From contig JACRIN010000001.1 of NCBI GenBank assembly GCA_016220085.1, positions 1-62,048 on the forward strand: a stretch of DNA of 62,048 nt. The letters are read 5' to 3'. The stretch is from Planctomycetota bacterium. Its GTDB lineage: Bacteria > Planctomycetota > UBA1135 > GCA-002686595. This document shows, piece after piece, positions 1 through 8,886 of this stretch. Position 1 is the stretch's first letter. Each line of letters opens with the position of its first letter. Position numbers and translations under genes: made by a program. Below the pieces are notes generated by a model that saw only the letters and a program-made list of their open reading frames with translations, was not told where the DNA came from and did no database searches.

Positions 1-11
1 GACCGCGGCCG

Positions 12-40
12 GCTGTCGACCGCGCGACACCGTCGACAGC
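12..40 (-). terminator. Hairpin downstream of the first gene
   Basis: A perfect 9-bp inverted repeat (12-20 GCTGTCGAC, 32-40 GTCGACAGC) with an 11-base loop lies just past the stop codon of the minus-strand gene that ends at 46. There is no U-tract on either side, so it could be a GC-rich terminator, an mRNA-stabilising hairpin or chance. Confidence 0.35.
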
Positions 41-45
41 TTGAG

Positions 46-2793
46 TCACAGCTTGCGCGCGATCGCGACCTTCGCGCGCAGGCCGTCGCCCTCGAAATCG
101 AGGCCGAAATCGCCGCGCACGAACGCCTCGAGTGCGCGCGGGAGGCCCGGGCCCGTCTTCGGTGCCGCGGGCGAGCCGTAGTCGCTCGACGACATCGAAT
201 GCACCGCCGGATCCCACGCGAACGTGCCGCCGCTCGGCGACACCAGGCGCACGCCCCAGAAGCGTTCGTGCAGCGTGAGCGGATCCTGGTCGGGGTAGCG
301 ACGCTTCCACTCGTTCAGGATCGGCAGCGGTGACCACGCGGCGAGCGTGAGGCGGCGCGAGAGCTCTCGACCGCCGACCGCCGTGAACAGATCGAGTGCG
401 TCGCGCTCGACGCGCAGCGCCGCGCTCTTGCCGAGCCACGCGGGCTGGGCCTCGATGGAGCCCGACTTGCGCGCGTCGTAGCGCTTCAACGCGCGCTGCA
501 GGACGTCCTCTCGCAGCGTGACGATCAGCGCCTTCGGCAGCGTCGCGTAGTAGATCGCCGCTTCGGCGATCGCGTCGCCCATGTCGACGTCCTCGTCGAC
601 GGCGACGCGCACGTAGGTGTGCCCTTCGAACTCGCGGTTCTGCCAGACGACCAAGTTCGGCGCGGATTGGTTCGCGAGCGCCCGCACGCCGGTCATGAAC
701 CCAGCGAGCTTCAGCGGATCCTTCACCTCGCAATGGAGTGCCACCGGCACGCGGTAGAACGTGTCGCTCAGCGCGCGTTCGAGCGAAGGCTCCTTCGCGA
801 GCTCGGCCCAGAGCTCGTCGCGCTCGACGTAGATCGCGATACCGTCGCCGAGCCACGCGAGCGGGTCGGCGCCGAGTTCGTTCTGGAACGTGCCGCCGAG
901 CATGCCGCCGAGCTCCGACTTCGCGTCGAACGCGAGCGCGAGGTGGATCAACGTGCTCTCGTGCGCGTCCCCCGCGTTCGGCGCCAGCACCGCGCCGCCG
1001 CAGAAGTCGCGGAGCTCGCGATATTCGGTCGCCGCCGTCAGCGGCATGATCGTGGCGTCGGCGCCGAGCTTCGCGGCGTCGAACGAGAGTCGGACGGCGA
1101 TCGGGTCGAACGCGGCGCTCCAGCGCCGTTGGAAGGTCTCGCGGAAGCTCTCGTACGCGCGCTTCTCGCTCTCGCCGACCTTCTCGACGTCGAGCTCGCC
1201 GATCGGAGTCAGGAACTTCAGCGTGCCCCACGTCGCGGAACGCACGCCGTCCTTGCTCCACAGGAAGTCCTCGCTGACCCTGAACTCCGCGTCCGCGGCC
1301 GAAGCACCGTCGACCAGGCGTCCGGCGACCAGGTCGTCGAGGTGTCGCGCCTGGATCTCGGCCATCGCCGCCGCCGCGCGCACGCGCCGCGAGTCGCCGA
1401 TGCGCGCGCGAGGGCCCGCCCAGCGGCGGATGGTCGCGTCCGACAGCACGATCAGCGCGCTCTCGCCGGGCTCGCCGCGCTCGTAGCGGTTGCGGAACCA
1501 GACGTACTCCTCGGCGCCGGCGAGCGTCGGCGTCTTGCCAGCGGCCGCGTCCGCGATCCGCCGCAGCGCCGCGGGCGAGTTGGAGATCGCGACGACGTCG
1601 CCGAAGCGCGCGAGGTACGACGAGACCGCGCGATCGGCGGTGTGCACGCCCTTGTACCGGGGACCGCCGAGGTCGCCCTCGACCTTCCACGCGCCGCGCT
1701 TCTCGGCTTCGGCCTGACGCGACGCGAGGTAGCCTTCGAGCACCGCGGGCTGCTTGCAGTCGAACAGCACGACGACGTCCGTGCCCGCGCGCACGAACGG
1801 ATCGGAGCCGGTCAACGCGACGCCGGCGACCACCGTCGGCCCGAGCAGCCGCGCGAGCGCGGAGAGCGGCAGGCAGAGCTGCGTTTGGTAACGCTCCTTC
1901 GTGAGCGCGTCCTCGACGTCGGCCGCGAGGAACTCGAGCAGCGGCGTGCCTTCTCGGTCGAGCTCGTCGAGCACGTCGGTCATCGCCGTGAACGTCGGGA
2001 AGAACACCGCGTGCTGATCGACGGGCACCAGCTTGGCGAGCGGATCGAGCTCGGGCTCGAGCCCCGCGACGAGCGCCTTCCAGTCGAGCGCGCGCGTCGT
2101 CACGCCTTCGATCGAATCGGTGGGGATCGTCGCGGACTCGTCGGCGACCGCGAGCACTCCGCGCTCGAGATCGAGGTTCTCCGCGATCGCGCGCGCGCCG
2201 GTGAACAGGTCGAGCGTTTCGTCGATCCCCTGCGCGCGCGTCGTCACCGACTCCGCCGGTTCGTCGGGGACCTCGCCCTGCATCCGACGCGCTTCTCGGA
2301 GCTGGTGGCGGAACCACGCCTGCCCCGGAATCGCGCGTCGCGACAGCCACGCGTAGTGACTCTCCATCGCCTGGTAGAAGCGCAAGCGCGAATCGCTCAG
2401 CAAGTCGGGCGTCGCGACGCGAAAGCGATGCATGACCAGCGACTTCAGCTCGCGATCCGGGAGGTAGAGGCGTCCGGTGACCGGCTCGTCGGTCGCAAGC
2501 CGCAGCGCGAGCCCCGGCGCGTCGGTCGCCCACGCGCGCATACCGGCGCTGCCCATGTCGACGTAGTCGAGGTACGCCTCGCCCGCGCCGTCGAGCACGA
2601 CGTACGGCGCGCGGTCGTCCTGGGCCCACGCTTCCTCCCACGCCATCGAGGTGGAGAGCGCCGGCGGCTCGCCTTCGAACGCGAGGCCGGCGTAGGGCAC
2701 GTAGACGAAGCGCTCGCCCGCGCGGGCGAACGCGGTGAAGCAGGCGAGGAAGACGATCGTGAGCGCGAAGCGCGTGAGCGTGGGACGAGTCAT
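46..2793 (-). CDS. Large secreted protein of unknown function (915 aa)
   Basis: I do not recognise the family. The ATG at 2793 is chosen because GGAGG sits 6 bases upstream (plus-strand 2800-2804) and because residues 1-25 form a clear signal peptide (hydrophobic core LTIVFLACFTAF, cleavage after ARA). The open frame continues upstream to 3594, but that stretch is arginine-rich and reads like the shadow of the opposite strand. The mature protein is soluble-looking, rich in acidic and aromatic residues, with no transmembrane helices after the signal and no catalytic motif that I can name. Its alternation of short beta-type segments and helices recalls the poorly characterised DUF3352-like secreted proteins, but that is only an impression. 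It is divergent from the small membrane protein at 2979. Confidence 0.8.
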   Translation of the reverse strand: MTRPTLTRFALTIVFLACFTAFARAGERFVYVPYAGLAFEGEPPALSTSMAWEEAWAQDDRAPYVVLDGAGEAYLDYVDMGSAGMRAWATDAPGLALRLATDEPVTGRLYLPDRELKSLVMHRFRVATPDLLSDSRLRFYQAMESHYAWLSRRAIPGQAWFRHQLREARRMQGEVPDEPAESVTTRAQGIDETLDLFTGARAIAENLDLERGVLAVADESATIPTDSIEGVTTRALDWKALVAGLEPELDPLAKLVPVDQHAVFFPTFTAMTDVLDELDREGTPLLEFLAADVEDALTKERYQTQLCLPLSALARLLGPTVVAGVALTGSDPFVRAGTDVVVLFDCKQPAVLEGYLASRQAEAEKRGAWKVEGDLGGPRYKGVHTADRAVSSYLARFGDVVAISNSPAALRRIADAAAGKTPTLAGAEEYVWFRNRYERGEPGESALIVLSDATIRRWAGPRARIGDSRRVRAAAAMAEIQARHLDDLVAGRLVDGASAADAEFRVSEDFLWSKDGVRSATWGTLKFLTPIGELDVEKVGESEKRAYESFRETFQRRWSAAFDPIAVRLSFDAAKLGADATIMPLTAATEYRELRDFCGGAVLAPNAGDAHESTLIHLALAFDAKSELGGMLGGTFQNELGADPLAWLGDGIAIYVERDELWAELAKEPSLERALSDTFYRVPVALHCEVKDPLKLAGFMTGVRALANQSAPNLVVWQNREFEGHTYVRVAVDEDVDMGDAIAEAAIYYATLPKALIVTLREDVLQRALKRYDARKSGSIEAQPAWLGKSAALRVERDALDLFTAVGGRELSRRLTLAAWSPLPILNEWKRRYPDQDPLTLHERFWGVRLVSPSGGTFAWDPAVHSMSSSDYGSPAAPKTGPGLPRALEAFVRGDFGLDFEGDGLRAKVAIARKL

Positions 2794-2962
2794 GGCGAAC
2801 CTCCGAGCGCGATCGAGATGATCGCAGCGCCCACATCGTCCTCTTCTCCGCGCGCCGAGCAACCGTCGAGTAGTGGGCGACGCGATTCGGCGTGCCGATC
2901 GATTCGCGCGACCGAGCTCGACGATCGGAGTTCGTGGTTTCCTTCGCCGCGCGCGACGGCAG

Positions 2963-2968
2963 TAGAAC
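2963..2968 (+). promoter_or_regulatory. Possible -10 element (TAGAAC)
   Basis: TAGAAC ends 10 bases before the ATG at 2979, too close for a normal leader plus ribosome binding site. A nearly identical context (GGCNGTAGAACC) precedes the GH95 gene at 20654, which suggests a shared promoter type giving leaderless or very short-leader mRNA. No clear -35 hexamer was found. Confidence 0.35.
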
Positions 2969-2978
2969 CGAAGGCGTG

Positions 2979-3356
2979 ATGAACCACGCACTCGGACCGG
3001 TCTTCCACGAGACGTTGGGCTTCGGCCTGCTGCTCTCGGGCTTCCTCGGCGGCGCGTTGCTCGGCACCGGCTTCCTGCGCGAGGGCTTCCTCGGCGGGTA
3101 CGGCTCGCCGCGGCGACGCTTGCTACGGCTCGCGCACGTCGCGGCGGTGGCGCTCGGCCTGTTGAACCTCGAGTTCGCGCGTTGCGGCGCGAATTCGAGC
3201 CCGCTCGCGTCGCTCGGTTTCGCGGTCGGCGCGCTGGCGATGCCGATCGCGTGCGCGCTCGTCGCGTGGAGTCCGCGCTTCTATCTCGTGTTCGCCGTCC
3301 CGGTGCTCGCGTTGGTCCTCGCGGCCGGCGCGGCGCTGAAAGGAGTCTCGCCGTGA
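2979..3356 (+). CDS. Small four-helix membrane protein, unknown function
   Basis: This 125-residue protein has four hydrophobic stretches (about residues 13-33, 47-65, 76-97 and 100-120), so it is probably an integral inner-membrane protein. The start at 2979 is preferred over 2892 because the upstream part is arginine-rich and hydrophilic. Its stop overlaps the GTG start of the radical SAM gene (GTGA at 3353-3356), so the two are translationally coupled and probably work together. I recognise no family. A membrane anchor or partner for the radical SAM enzyme is a guess from context only. Confidence 0.65.
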   Translation: MNHALGPVFHETLGFGLLLSGFLGGALLGTGFLREGFLGGYGSPRRRLLRLAHVAAVALGLLNLEFARCGANSSPLASLGFAVGALAMPIACALVAWSPRFYLVFAVPVLALVLAAGAALKGVSP

Positions 3357-4657
3357 AGATCGGTTTCCTCGCGTTGAGCGGCATTCGCGCCCACGATCCG
3401 GAGTTGCTGGAGCTCGGCCTGACACTGCCGGGTTTCGTCGAGCGCTCGAAGCAGATCGCGGCGTTGCCGAGCCTCGGGCTCCTGTACCTCGCTGCGGTGA
3501 CGCCGGAGGGCCACGAACTCGCGTACTTCGAGGCGCGGCGCGCGGGCGACGAGAGCGACGAGCTCCTCGCCTGCGATCTGGTCGCGATCAGCACCTTCTC
3601 CGCGCAGATCCACGAGGCGTACGCGATCGCCGATCGTCTGCGCGCCGCCGGCGTCGTCGTCGCGATCGGCGGTTTGCACGCGACCGTGCTGCCCGACGAG
3701 GCTCGGATGCACGCCGATCACGTCGTCGGCGGCGAGGGCGAGCACGCGTGGCCGGCGGTCGTGCGCGCGACCGAACGCGGCGAGGGCGGACGGGTCTGGC
3801 GAGCGAGCGACTTCCCGCCGGTCGACCTCGCGACGCTGCCGGTGCCGCGCTACGACTTGCTCGGCGCGCGGCCGTACAACCGCTTCACCGTGCAGACCTC
3901 GCGCGGCTGCCCGTGGCGCTGCGAATTCTGCGCGTCGAGCGTGATGTTGTCCGAGCGCTATCGCCGTCGACCGGTCGCGCACGTCGTGCGCGACGTGCGC
4001 GCGGTGCTCGCGCTCCGGCCCGACGCCTTCATCGAGTTCGCCGACGACAACACGTTCGTCGACAAACGCTGGGGCAAGGAGCTCTGCCGCGCGCTCGCGC
4101 CGCTCGGCATCAAGTGGTTCACGGAGACCGACGTCAGCGCCGCGGACGATCCCGAGCTCGTCGGGTTGCTCGCGGAGAGCGGCTGTCGCCAGTTGCTGAT
4201 CGGTCTGGAGAGCCCCGATGCGTCGGCGCTCGGCGGGCTCGAGCAACGCGCCGACTTCAAGGCACGGCGCGCGAGCGACTACGAGCGCGCGATCGACACG
4301 CTGCAGTCGCGAGGCGTCACCGTCGACGGTTGCTTCATCCTCGGCCTCGACCGCCACGGACCGACGATTTTCGACGAGGTGTACGACTTCGCGCGCCGCG
4401 CGGCGCTCTACGAGGTCCAGATCACCTACCTGACGCCGTTCCCAGGCACGCCGCTCTACGCGCGGCTCGAGCGCGAAGGACGCTTGCTCGCGCCCGGCGA
4501 TTGGGAGCGCTGCACGCTCTTCGACGTGCTCTACCGGCCGAAGCGGATGACTCCGGACGAGCTGCGCGCCGGATTCCACGACCTGACCAAGCGGCTGTAC
4601 TCGCACGCGGCTCTGCGCGAGCGTCGCGGCGCGTTCTTCTCTCGCCGCACCGCCTGA
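3353..4657 (+). CDS. B12-binding-domain radical SAM protein
   Basis: A 434-residue class B radical SAM enzyme. Residues 1-145 look like a cobalamin-binding Rossmann domain (GGLHAT at 106-111, then GGEGE near 127). The cluster-binding motif CxxxCxxC is at C186, C190 and C193 (RGCPWRCEFC), followed by a TIM-barrel core with an FADDN motif and a GLESPD segment, as in HpnJ/HpnP-type and related enzymes. The substrate cannot be read from sequence; relatives methylate or rearrange lipids, hopanoids and natural products. The GTG start at 3353 is supported by AAAGGAG 7 bases upstream and by the GTGA overlap with the preceding membrane protein. The C-terminus (about 330-434) is the usual family-specific extension. 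Confidence 0.85.
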   Translation: MKIGFLALSGIRAHDPELLELGLTLPGFVERSKQIAALPSLGLLYLAAVTPEGHELAYFEARRAGDESDELLACDLVAISTFSAQIHEAYAIADRLRAAGVVVAIGGLHATVLPDEARMHADHVVGGEGEHAWPAVVRATERGEGGRVWRASDFPPVDLATLPVPRYDLLGARPYNRFTVQTSRGCPWRCEFCASSVMLSERYRRRPVAHVVRDVRAVLALRPDAFIEFADDNTFVDKRWGKELCRALAPLGIKWFTETDVSAADDPELVGLLAESGCRQLLIGLESPDASALGGLEQRADFKARRASDYERAIDTLQSRGVTVDGCFILGLDRHGPTIFDEVYDFARRAALYEVQITYLTPFPGTPLYARLEREGRLLAPGDWERCTLFDVLYRPKRMTPDELRAGFHDLTKRLYSHAALRERRGAFFSRRTA

Positions 4658-4685
4658 GCGACGCGCGCTCGCGCGCGCCGGGCGC

Positions 4686-5435
4686 TCACTTCCTCGCCTT
4701 GCCCTGCTCCGCGACCGCCTTCTGCAGCGCGGCGAGCTCCTGCTCGTCGGCGAGGTAGAAGCTCTTCTGCGGCTTCAGGTCGTCGGAGAGCTCGTACACC
4801 AGCGGCACGCCGGTCGGGATGTTGAGCGCGACGATCTTGTCGTCGGCGATCCGATCGAGGTGCTTGACCAGCGCGCGCAGCGAGTTGCCGTGCGCGACGA
4901 CGAGCACGCGACGGCCCGCGCGAAGCTCCGGCACGATCGCGCGATCCCAGTACGGCACGACGCGCGCTACGGTGTCCTTCAACGACTCGGCGAGCGGCCG
5001 TTCGTTCGCGGCGAGCGCGGCGTAGCGCCGATCGTGCGACGGATTCTTCGCGTCCTTGGGGTCGAACGACGGCGGCGGGCTGTCGTAGCTGCGCCGCCAG
5101 ACGTGCACTTGCTCCTCGCCGTGGATCGCGGCGGTCTCCGCCTTGTTGAGGCCGGAGAGCGAGCCGTAGTGCCGCTCGTTGAGCTGCCACGCGCGCGTCA
5201 CCGGGATCCACATCAGGTCCATCTCCTCGAGCGTCAGCCACAACGTCTTGATCGCGCGCTTCAAGAGCGACGTGTGCGCCAAGTCGAACGTGTAGCCGGC
5301 CTTCTTCAGGCGCCGCCCGGCTTCGGACGCTTCCGCGAGCCCCTTCTCGGAGAGCGGCACGTCGACCCAACCGGTGAAACGGTTCTCCTTGTTCCAAACG
5401 CTTTCGCCGTGGCGGACTAGGACCAATTGCTTCAT
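4686..5435 (-). CDS. gpmA: 2,3-bisphosphoglycerate-dependent phosphoglycerate mutase
   Basis: A 249-residue cytoplasmic glycolytic enzyme that interconverts 3- and 2-phosphoglycerate through a phosphohistidine. The catalytic RHGES motif is at residues 8-12 (H9 is phosphorylated), the acid/base segment ERHYG is at 87-91, and the second histidine lies in AHGNSL at 181-186. Length and motif order match bacterial dPGM throughout. It is 10 bases downstream of the cyclodeaminase-like gene on the same strand, so they are probably cotranscribed. It converges with the radical SAM gene across a 28-bp GC-rich gap. Confidence 0.96.
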   Translation of the reverse strand: MKQLVLVRHGESVWNKENRFTGWVDVPLSEKGLAEASEAGRRLKKAGYTFDLAHTSLLKRAIKTLWLTLEEMDLMWIPVTRAWQLNERHYGSLSGLNKAETAAIHGEEQVHVWRRSYDSPPPSFDPKDAKNPSHDRRYAALAANERPLAESLKDTVARVVPYWDRAIVPELRAGRRVLVVAHGNSLRALVKHLDRIADDKIVALNIPTGVPLVYELSDDLKPQKSFYLADEQELAALQKAVAEQGKARK

Positions 5436-5445
5436 GACGCGGGAC

Positions 5446-6084
5446 TCAGGCTAGATGACGTTGAATGGCGGCTTGGACGGACGCGGCGAGCTCGTTCGAG
5501 CGCGCTCGCATGCGCTCGCAGGCCGCGAGCCTCTCGGCGACGTAGCCCGCGTCCTTCATCGAGAGCGCGTTGATCTTGACGTTCAAGAAGGCGCCTTCGA
5601 GCGCCGCGGCGAGGCAGCTCGCCCCCACCGCGCAGTCGCTCGCGAGGTTCTTGTTGATGTCGCCCGCGCCGGCGGCGGCGAGCTCGAGCCCGGCGAGCGC
5701 GAGGCGCATCGTCGCGAACGGCACCTCCAACGCGCCTTTCAAAGCGGCTTGGATTGCAGCGGTACGCGCGCCCTTCTCCGACTCGGTGGACTTGGGTAGT
5801 CCGAACGCCGCCGTGACCGCGTCGTAGGCCCGCGAGTCGCCATCGACGAGCTCCAACGCCTTCGGTCGCAGCACGTCGAGCTCGGCGACGCGCGCCGCCA
5901 TCGTCGCCTCGACCGCGGCGAACTTCTCGCCGGAGGTGAAGCGGAAGGCCATACTGACCAGTGCCGCGCCGGTCGCAACGAGGAACGCGGCCTGGCTGCC
6001 GCCACCGGGCGTCGGCTTGCGCGCGGCGAGCTCGTCGGCGAACGCCGAGAGCGACAGATCGATCAAGCGTTGAGCAGGAGACAT
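5446..6084 (-). CDS. Cyclodeaminase/cyclohydrolase family protein
   Basis: This 212-residue all-helical protein belongs to the formimidoyltetrahydrofolate cyclodeaminase / methenyl-THF cyclohydrolase family (FTCD C-domain, FchA). Visible signatures are the N-terminal [20 protein letters not shown] segment, the [11 protein letters not shown] region and the length of about 200. Known members convert 5-formimidoyl- or methenyl-tetrahydrofolate in one-carbon metabolism. No formimidoyltransferase partner is nearby, so the exact reaction is open. The ATG at 6084 is only 5 bases from the ATG of the divergent M48 gene at 6090, so any promoter and ribosome binding site must lie inside the other gene. 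Confidence 0.85.
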   Translation of the reverse strand: MSPAQRLIDLSLSAFADELAARKPTPGGGSQAAFLVATGAALVSMAFRFTSGEKFAAVEATMAARVAELDVLRPKALELVDGDSRAYDAVTAAFGLPKSTESEKGARTAAIQAALKGALEVPFATMRLALAGLELAAAGAGDINKNLASDCAVGASCLAAALEGAFLNVKINALSMKDAGYVAERLAACERMRARSNELAASVQAAIQRHLA

Positions 6085-6089
6085 TCGCG

Positions 6090-6887
6090 ATGCAAGGCTC
6101 GTCGAAGAGATGGGGAGCTCGGAAGAGCTCGGGATTCTATTCTCTGGCCGCGGCGACGGCGCTGTCGTTCCTCGCGGCGTGCTTCACGACTCCGGTGACG
6201 GGCCGTACGTCCTTCAACCCGTTCTCGATCGAGAACGACAAGACTCTCGGCGCGCAGTCGTACGCCGAGGTGATGAAGACTTCGAAGCTCGCCGACTCGC
6301 GTCCGGAGCACGCGATGGTGCAACGCTGCGTCGACCGCCTGGTCGCCGTCGCGGACGATCCGGGCAACTTCGATTGGGAAGTCCACCTGATCGACGAACC
6401 GGAGACCGTCAACGCGTGGTGCATGCCCGGCGGCAAGATGGCGGTCTACACCGGAATCCTCCCCGTTACGGAAGATGAGACCGGGCTCGCGGTCGTCATG
6501 GCGCACGAGATCGGTCACGCGGTCGCGCGCCACGGCACCGAGTCCTTGGTGCAACAGTTCGGGCTCTCGGTGATCGTCGAGTTGCTCGCCGGCAAGAACG
6601 CCGACATGTGGGGCTCGGTCGCGACCGCCTCGATCACGCTGCCGAACAGCCGCGACCATGAGCTCGAAGCCGACGAGATCGGCCTGATCTACATGGCGCG
6701 CGCGGGCTACGACCCCGACCAGGCGATCGCGTTCTGGCAGCGCATGGCGGCCCAGTCGAGCGGGGCGCCGCCTGAGTGGCTCTCCACCCACCCGTCCGAC
6801 GACACCCGCATCGCGGCGTTGAAGGACAACCTGAAGAAGGCGCGCAGCATCTACGCCGGGAAGAAGAGCTGGAAGCCCAACCCGTGA
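6090..6887 (+). CDS. M48-family metalloprotease lipoprotein
   Basis: A 265-residue periplasmic zinc protease. An N-terminal hydrophobic stretch ends in a lipobox (LAAC, C31), indicating a lipid-anchored protein. The zinc site is HEIGH at 139-143, with the third ligand in the SRxxExxAD motif (E191). This matches the small M48B/C proteases such as LoiP/YcaL and BepA, which handle misfolded outer-membrane proteins; BepA-type TPR repeats are absent. The start at 6090 follows GCAGGAG at 6074-6080. It is divergent from, and almost abutting, the cyclodeaminase-like gene. Confidence 0.92.
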   Translation: MQGSSKRWGARKSSGFYSLAAATALSFLAACFTTPVTGRTSFNPFSIENDKTLGAQSYAEVMKTSKLADSRPEHAMVQRCVDRLVAVADDPGNFDWEVHLIDEPETVNAWCMPGGKMAVYTGILPVTEDETGLAVVMAHEIGHAVARHGTESLVQQFGLSVIVELLAGKNADMWGSVATASITLPNSRDHELEADEIGLIYMARAGYDPDQAIAFWQRMAAQSSGAPPEWLSTHPSDDTRIAALKDNLKKARSIYAGKKSWKPNP

Positions 6888-7395
6888 GCGCCTAACCTAA
6901 GTCCGCAAAGACACTTAGAACAACGTCAGAAGCCCGCGCTAGGGTCGCCCCTTGGTCTTTCCTAGGGTGACGCCGTCGCCCCGGCACCCCGGAGTTCGTC
7001 TCCAGAGGCAACTGGACGTTGATAGTCGAGAGTGCAGAGCCAATCGCCGCGCCTGACTCACTGAGAGGGTCGTCCCCGACGAGCCTCCGGCCGATTTTCG
7101 TCGGCGCGCGCGCACTTGATCGGCCGCGCGCGTGTCGCGCCGCGCGCGCAGTTCCGTCGCGCGCGCACGTGCGGCGCGCGGGCGACTCGCGCGCCGACAA
7201 ACGGCGCCCGAGCGACTCTCGCGCCGACGACCGGTGCGCGGGCGATTCTCGCACCGACGAGCGGTGCGCGGGTTACTCGCGCGCGGACACGCGGCGCGAC
7301 AGACCCGGGCGCACCGGCAGTCGGCGCGCCTTCCACTCGGGCGCCGACGCCCCGCTCCCGGCGCACGCGGGCAGCGAGCCGGAGTCGACACGCGG
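6888..7395 (+). other. 508-bp gap: no gene seen, holds a 30-bp array
   Basis: No convincing coding region. The first 100 bases are less GC-rich than the surroundings and contain a small inverted repeat (CTAAGT 6897-6902, ACTTAG 6913-6918). The second half is a degenerate 30-bp tandem array described separately. Long open frames cross it in several frames only because stop codons are rare at this GC content. Confidence 0.6.
7144..7353 (+). repeat. Imperfect 30-bp tandem array, 7 units
   Basis: Seven consecutive 30-base units start at 7144, 7174, 7204, 7234, 7264, 7294 and 7324. The consensus begins with GCGCG and carries a TCGCGCGCCGAC-like core. Units 2 to 5 are most alike and the outer ones decay. 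In one plus frame each unit reads as a decapeptide of type GARATxAPTx; a comparable decapeptide (VGARxARAPx) appears on the minus strand. It lies 42 bases before the start of the glycogen-synthase-like gene, so it is probably 5' untranslated DNA. Confidence 0.8.
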
Positions 7396-8886
7396 ATGAA
7401 GGTCGCCTTCGTAACGCCCGAGCTCGACCCGCTGGTGCCCCGCACCCAGCTCGCCGAATTCTCGCGCGCGTTGCCGAAGGCCCTCCACAGCGTCGGAGCC
7501 GACGCGCGCGTCTTCACGCCGCGCACCCAGGGTCTGAAGCTCGACGGCCTTTCCGAGTTGCGCCACGTCGGCAACGTCGCGGTGCGCGACGGCGACGCGA
7601 AGACGACGTTCTCGGTCGAGACCGCAAACTCGAACGGGCTGCAGGTCGTGCTGCTCGGACACCCGTCATACTTCGCGAACCGCAATCCGTACGGCAACGA
7701 CGAAGGTCCGTACACCGACAACTGGCGGCGCTACGCCGGCTTCTCGCGCGCGGTGCTCGAGAGCTTGCCGCTGCTCGGCTTCGAGCCCGACATCATCCAC
7801 TGCATCGATTGGACGACCGGGTTGCTGCCGCTGCTGCGCGAGCTCGAGTACGCCGAGGCGAAGCCCGACCATCCCGCGGCCGCCGCGGGCACGTTCTTCC
7901 AGATCCACAACCTAGCGATGCAAGGTCTCTTCGAGCGTCAGATCCTAACGCACGTCGGGATCCCGTTGCGCCTGTTCCAATTCCATGGCGGCGTCGAGCT
8001 GCACGGCAAGGTCAGCTTCCTGAAGGCCGGCTGCGAGTTCGCGACGATCCTCGGCACGCACTCGACCGCGCACGCACAGCGCATCCAGCAGCAGGATCGC
8101 GGCTACGGGCTCGAAGGGACGTTTTCGAAGCGCTCGAAGGAGCTCGTCGGCATCCCGAGCGGCATCGACTACCAAGCGTGGGATCCGTCGAACGACCCGC
8201 ATCTCGCCGAAGGCTACTCGCTGAAGGACAAGCTGCTCCCGGGCAAGAAGAAGTGCAAGCACGCGCTTCAGACGCAGCTCAACCTCGACAAGGGACCGCG
8301 CACCGAGATCGCCGCGATGATCGGCCGTTTCGACGCCGACAGCGGTTTCGAGCTGCTCGCCGAGATCCTGACCGCGGTGCTCGAGCGCAACATCGAGGTA
8401 GTGCTGATGGGCGGCGGCCACCCCGACATCCACGCGCGGCTGCGCACGATCGAGACCACGTTCGTCGGCCGACTGCGCGTGATCGACGGCTACAACGTGC
8501 CGATGGCTCACCTGGTGATGGGCGGCGCGGACGCGCTGCTGTTGCCGTCGCACTACCACCCCGGCAACGCGCTCGCCGCGATCGCGATGCGCTACGGCGT
8601 GCTGCCGGTGATCTACGCGTCGAGCGGGCTCGAGGACTACGTCGTCGACCTCGGCGCGGATCCGCGCGCCGGCACCGGATTCCACTTCGCGAGCTTCACG
8701 TCCGCGGGGCTGCTCGACGGCATCGACAAGACGCGCACGCTCTACAAGGATGCCGAGCTCTGGCGCGCCGCCGTGCTGCGCTGCATGAAAGAGGACTTCT
8801 CGTGGCAAGCGACCGCGGAGGAGTACCTCAAGGCCTACCGCCGCGTCACGCGGCGCACCAAGCCGACCAAATCGAGCGCGCGATGA
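7396..8886 (+). CDS. Divergent glycogen/starch synthase-like glycosyltransferase (GT5-like)
   Basis: A 496-residue GT-B protein related to bacterial glycogen synthase. The N-terminal domain starts KVAFVTPELDP and the C-terminal domain has the family's ALRYG-type segment (AMRYGVLPVIYASSGLEDYV, about 393-412). Two hallmark motifs are altered: the ADP-glucose-binding K-x-G-G-L near residue 15 reads PRTQLAEFSRALP, and the usual FEPCGL segment reads SHYHPGNAL. Activity as a true glycogen synthase is therefore uncertain. The ATG at 7396 is preceded by CCGGAG; longer upstream reading runs through the repeat array. It overlaps the ROK kinase by ATGA, so the two probably form a sugar-metabolism unit. 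Confidence 0.8.
   Translation: MKVAFVTPELDPLVPRTQLAEFSRALPKALHSVGADARVFTPRTQGLKLDGLSELRHVGNVAVRDGDAKTTFSVETANSNGLQVVLLGHPSYFANRNPYGNDEGPYTDNWRRYAGFSRAVLESLPLLGFEPDIIHCIDWTTGLLPLLRELEYAEAKPDHPAAAAGTFFQIHNLAMQGLFERQILTHVGIPLRLFQFHGGVELHGKVSFLKAGCEFATILGTHSTAHAQRIQQQDRGYGLEGTFSKRSKELVGIPSGIDYQAWDPSNDPHLAEGYSLKDKLLPGKKKCKHALQTQLNLDKGPRTEIAAMIGRFDADSGFELLAEILTAVLERNIEVVLMGGGHPDIHARLRTIETTFVGRLRVIDGYNVPMAHLVMGGADALLLPSHYHPGNALAAIAMRYGVLPVIYASSGLEDYVVDLGADPRAGTGFHFASFTSAGLLDGIDKTRTLYKDAELWRAAVLRCMKEDFSWQATAEEYLKAYRRVTRRTKPTKSSAR

Noticed and set aside
619..2979. 786-residue plus-strand frame
   Set aside because: Antisense to the secreted 915-residue protein, which has a signal peptide and ribosome binding site; the plus frame has neither.
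7144..7353. CRISPR array
   Set aside because: Units are contiguous and degenerate with no unique spacers, and no cas genes are present.
7116..8882. Long N-terminal extension of the ROK kinase frame through the repeat array
   Set aside because: The part before 8883 is arginine-rich, overlaps the well-supported glycogen-synthase-like gene, and the ROK domain starts cleanly at the ATG at 8883.
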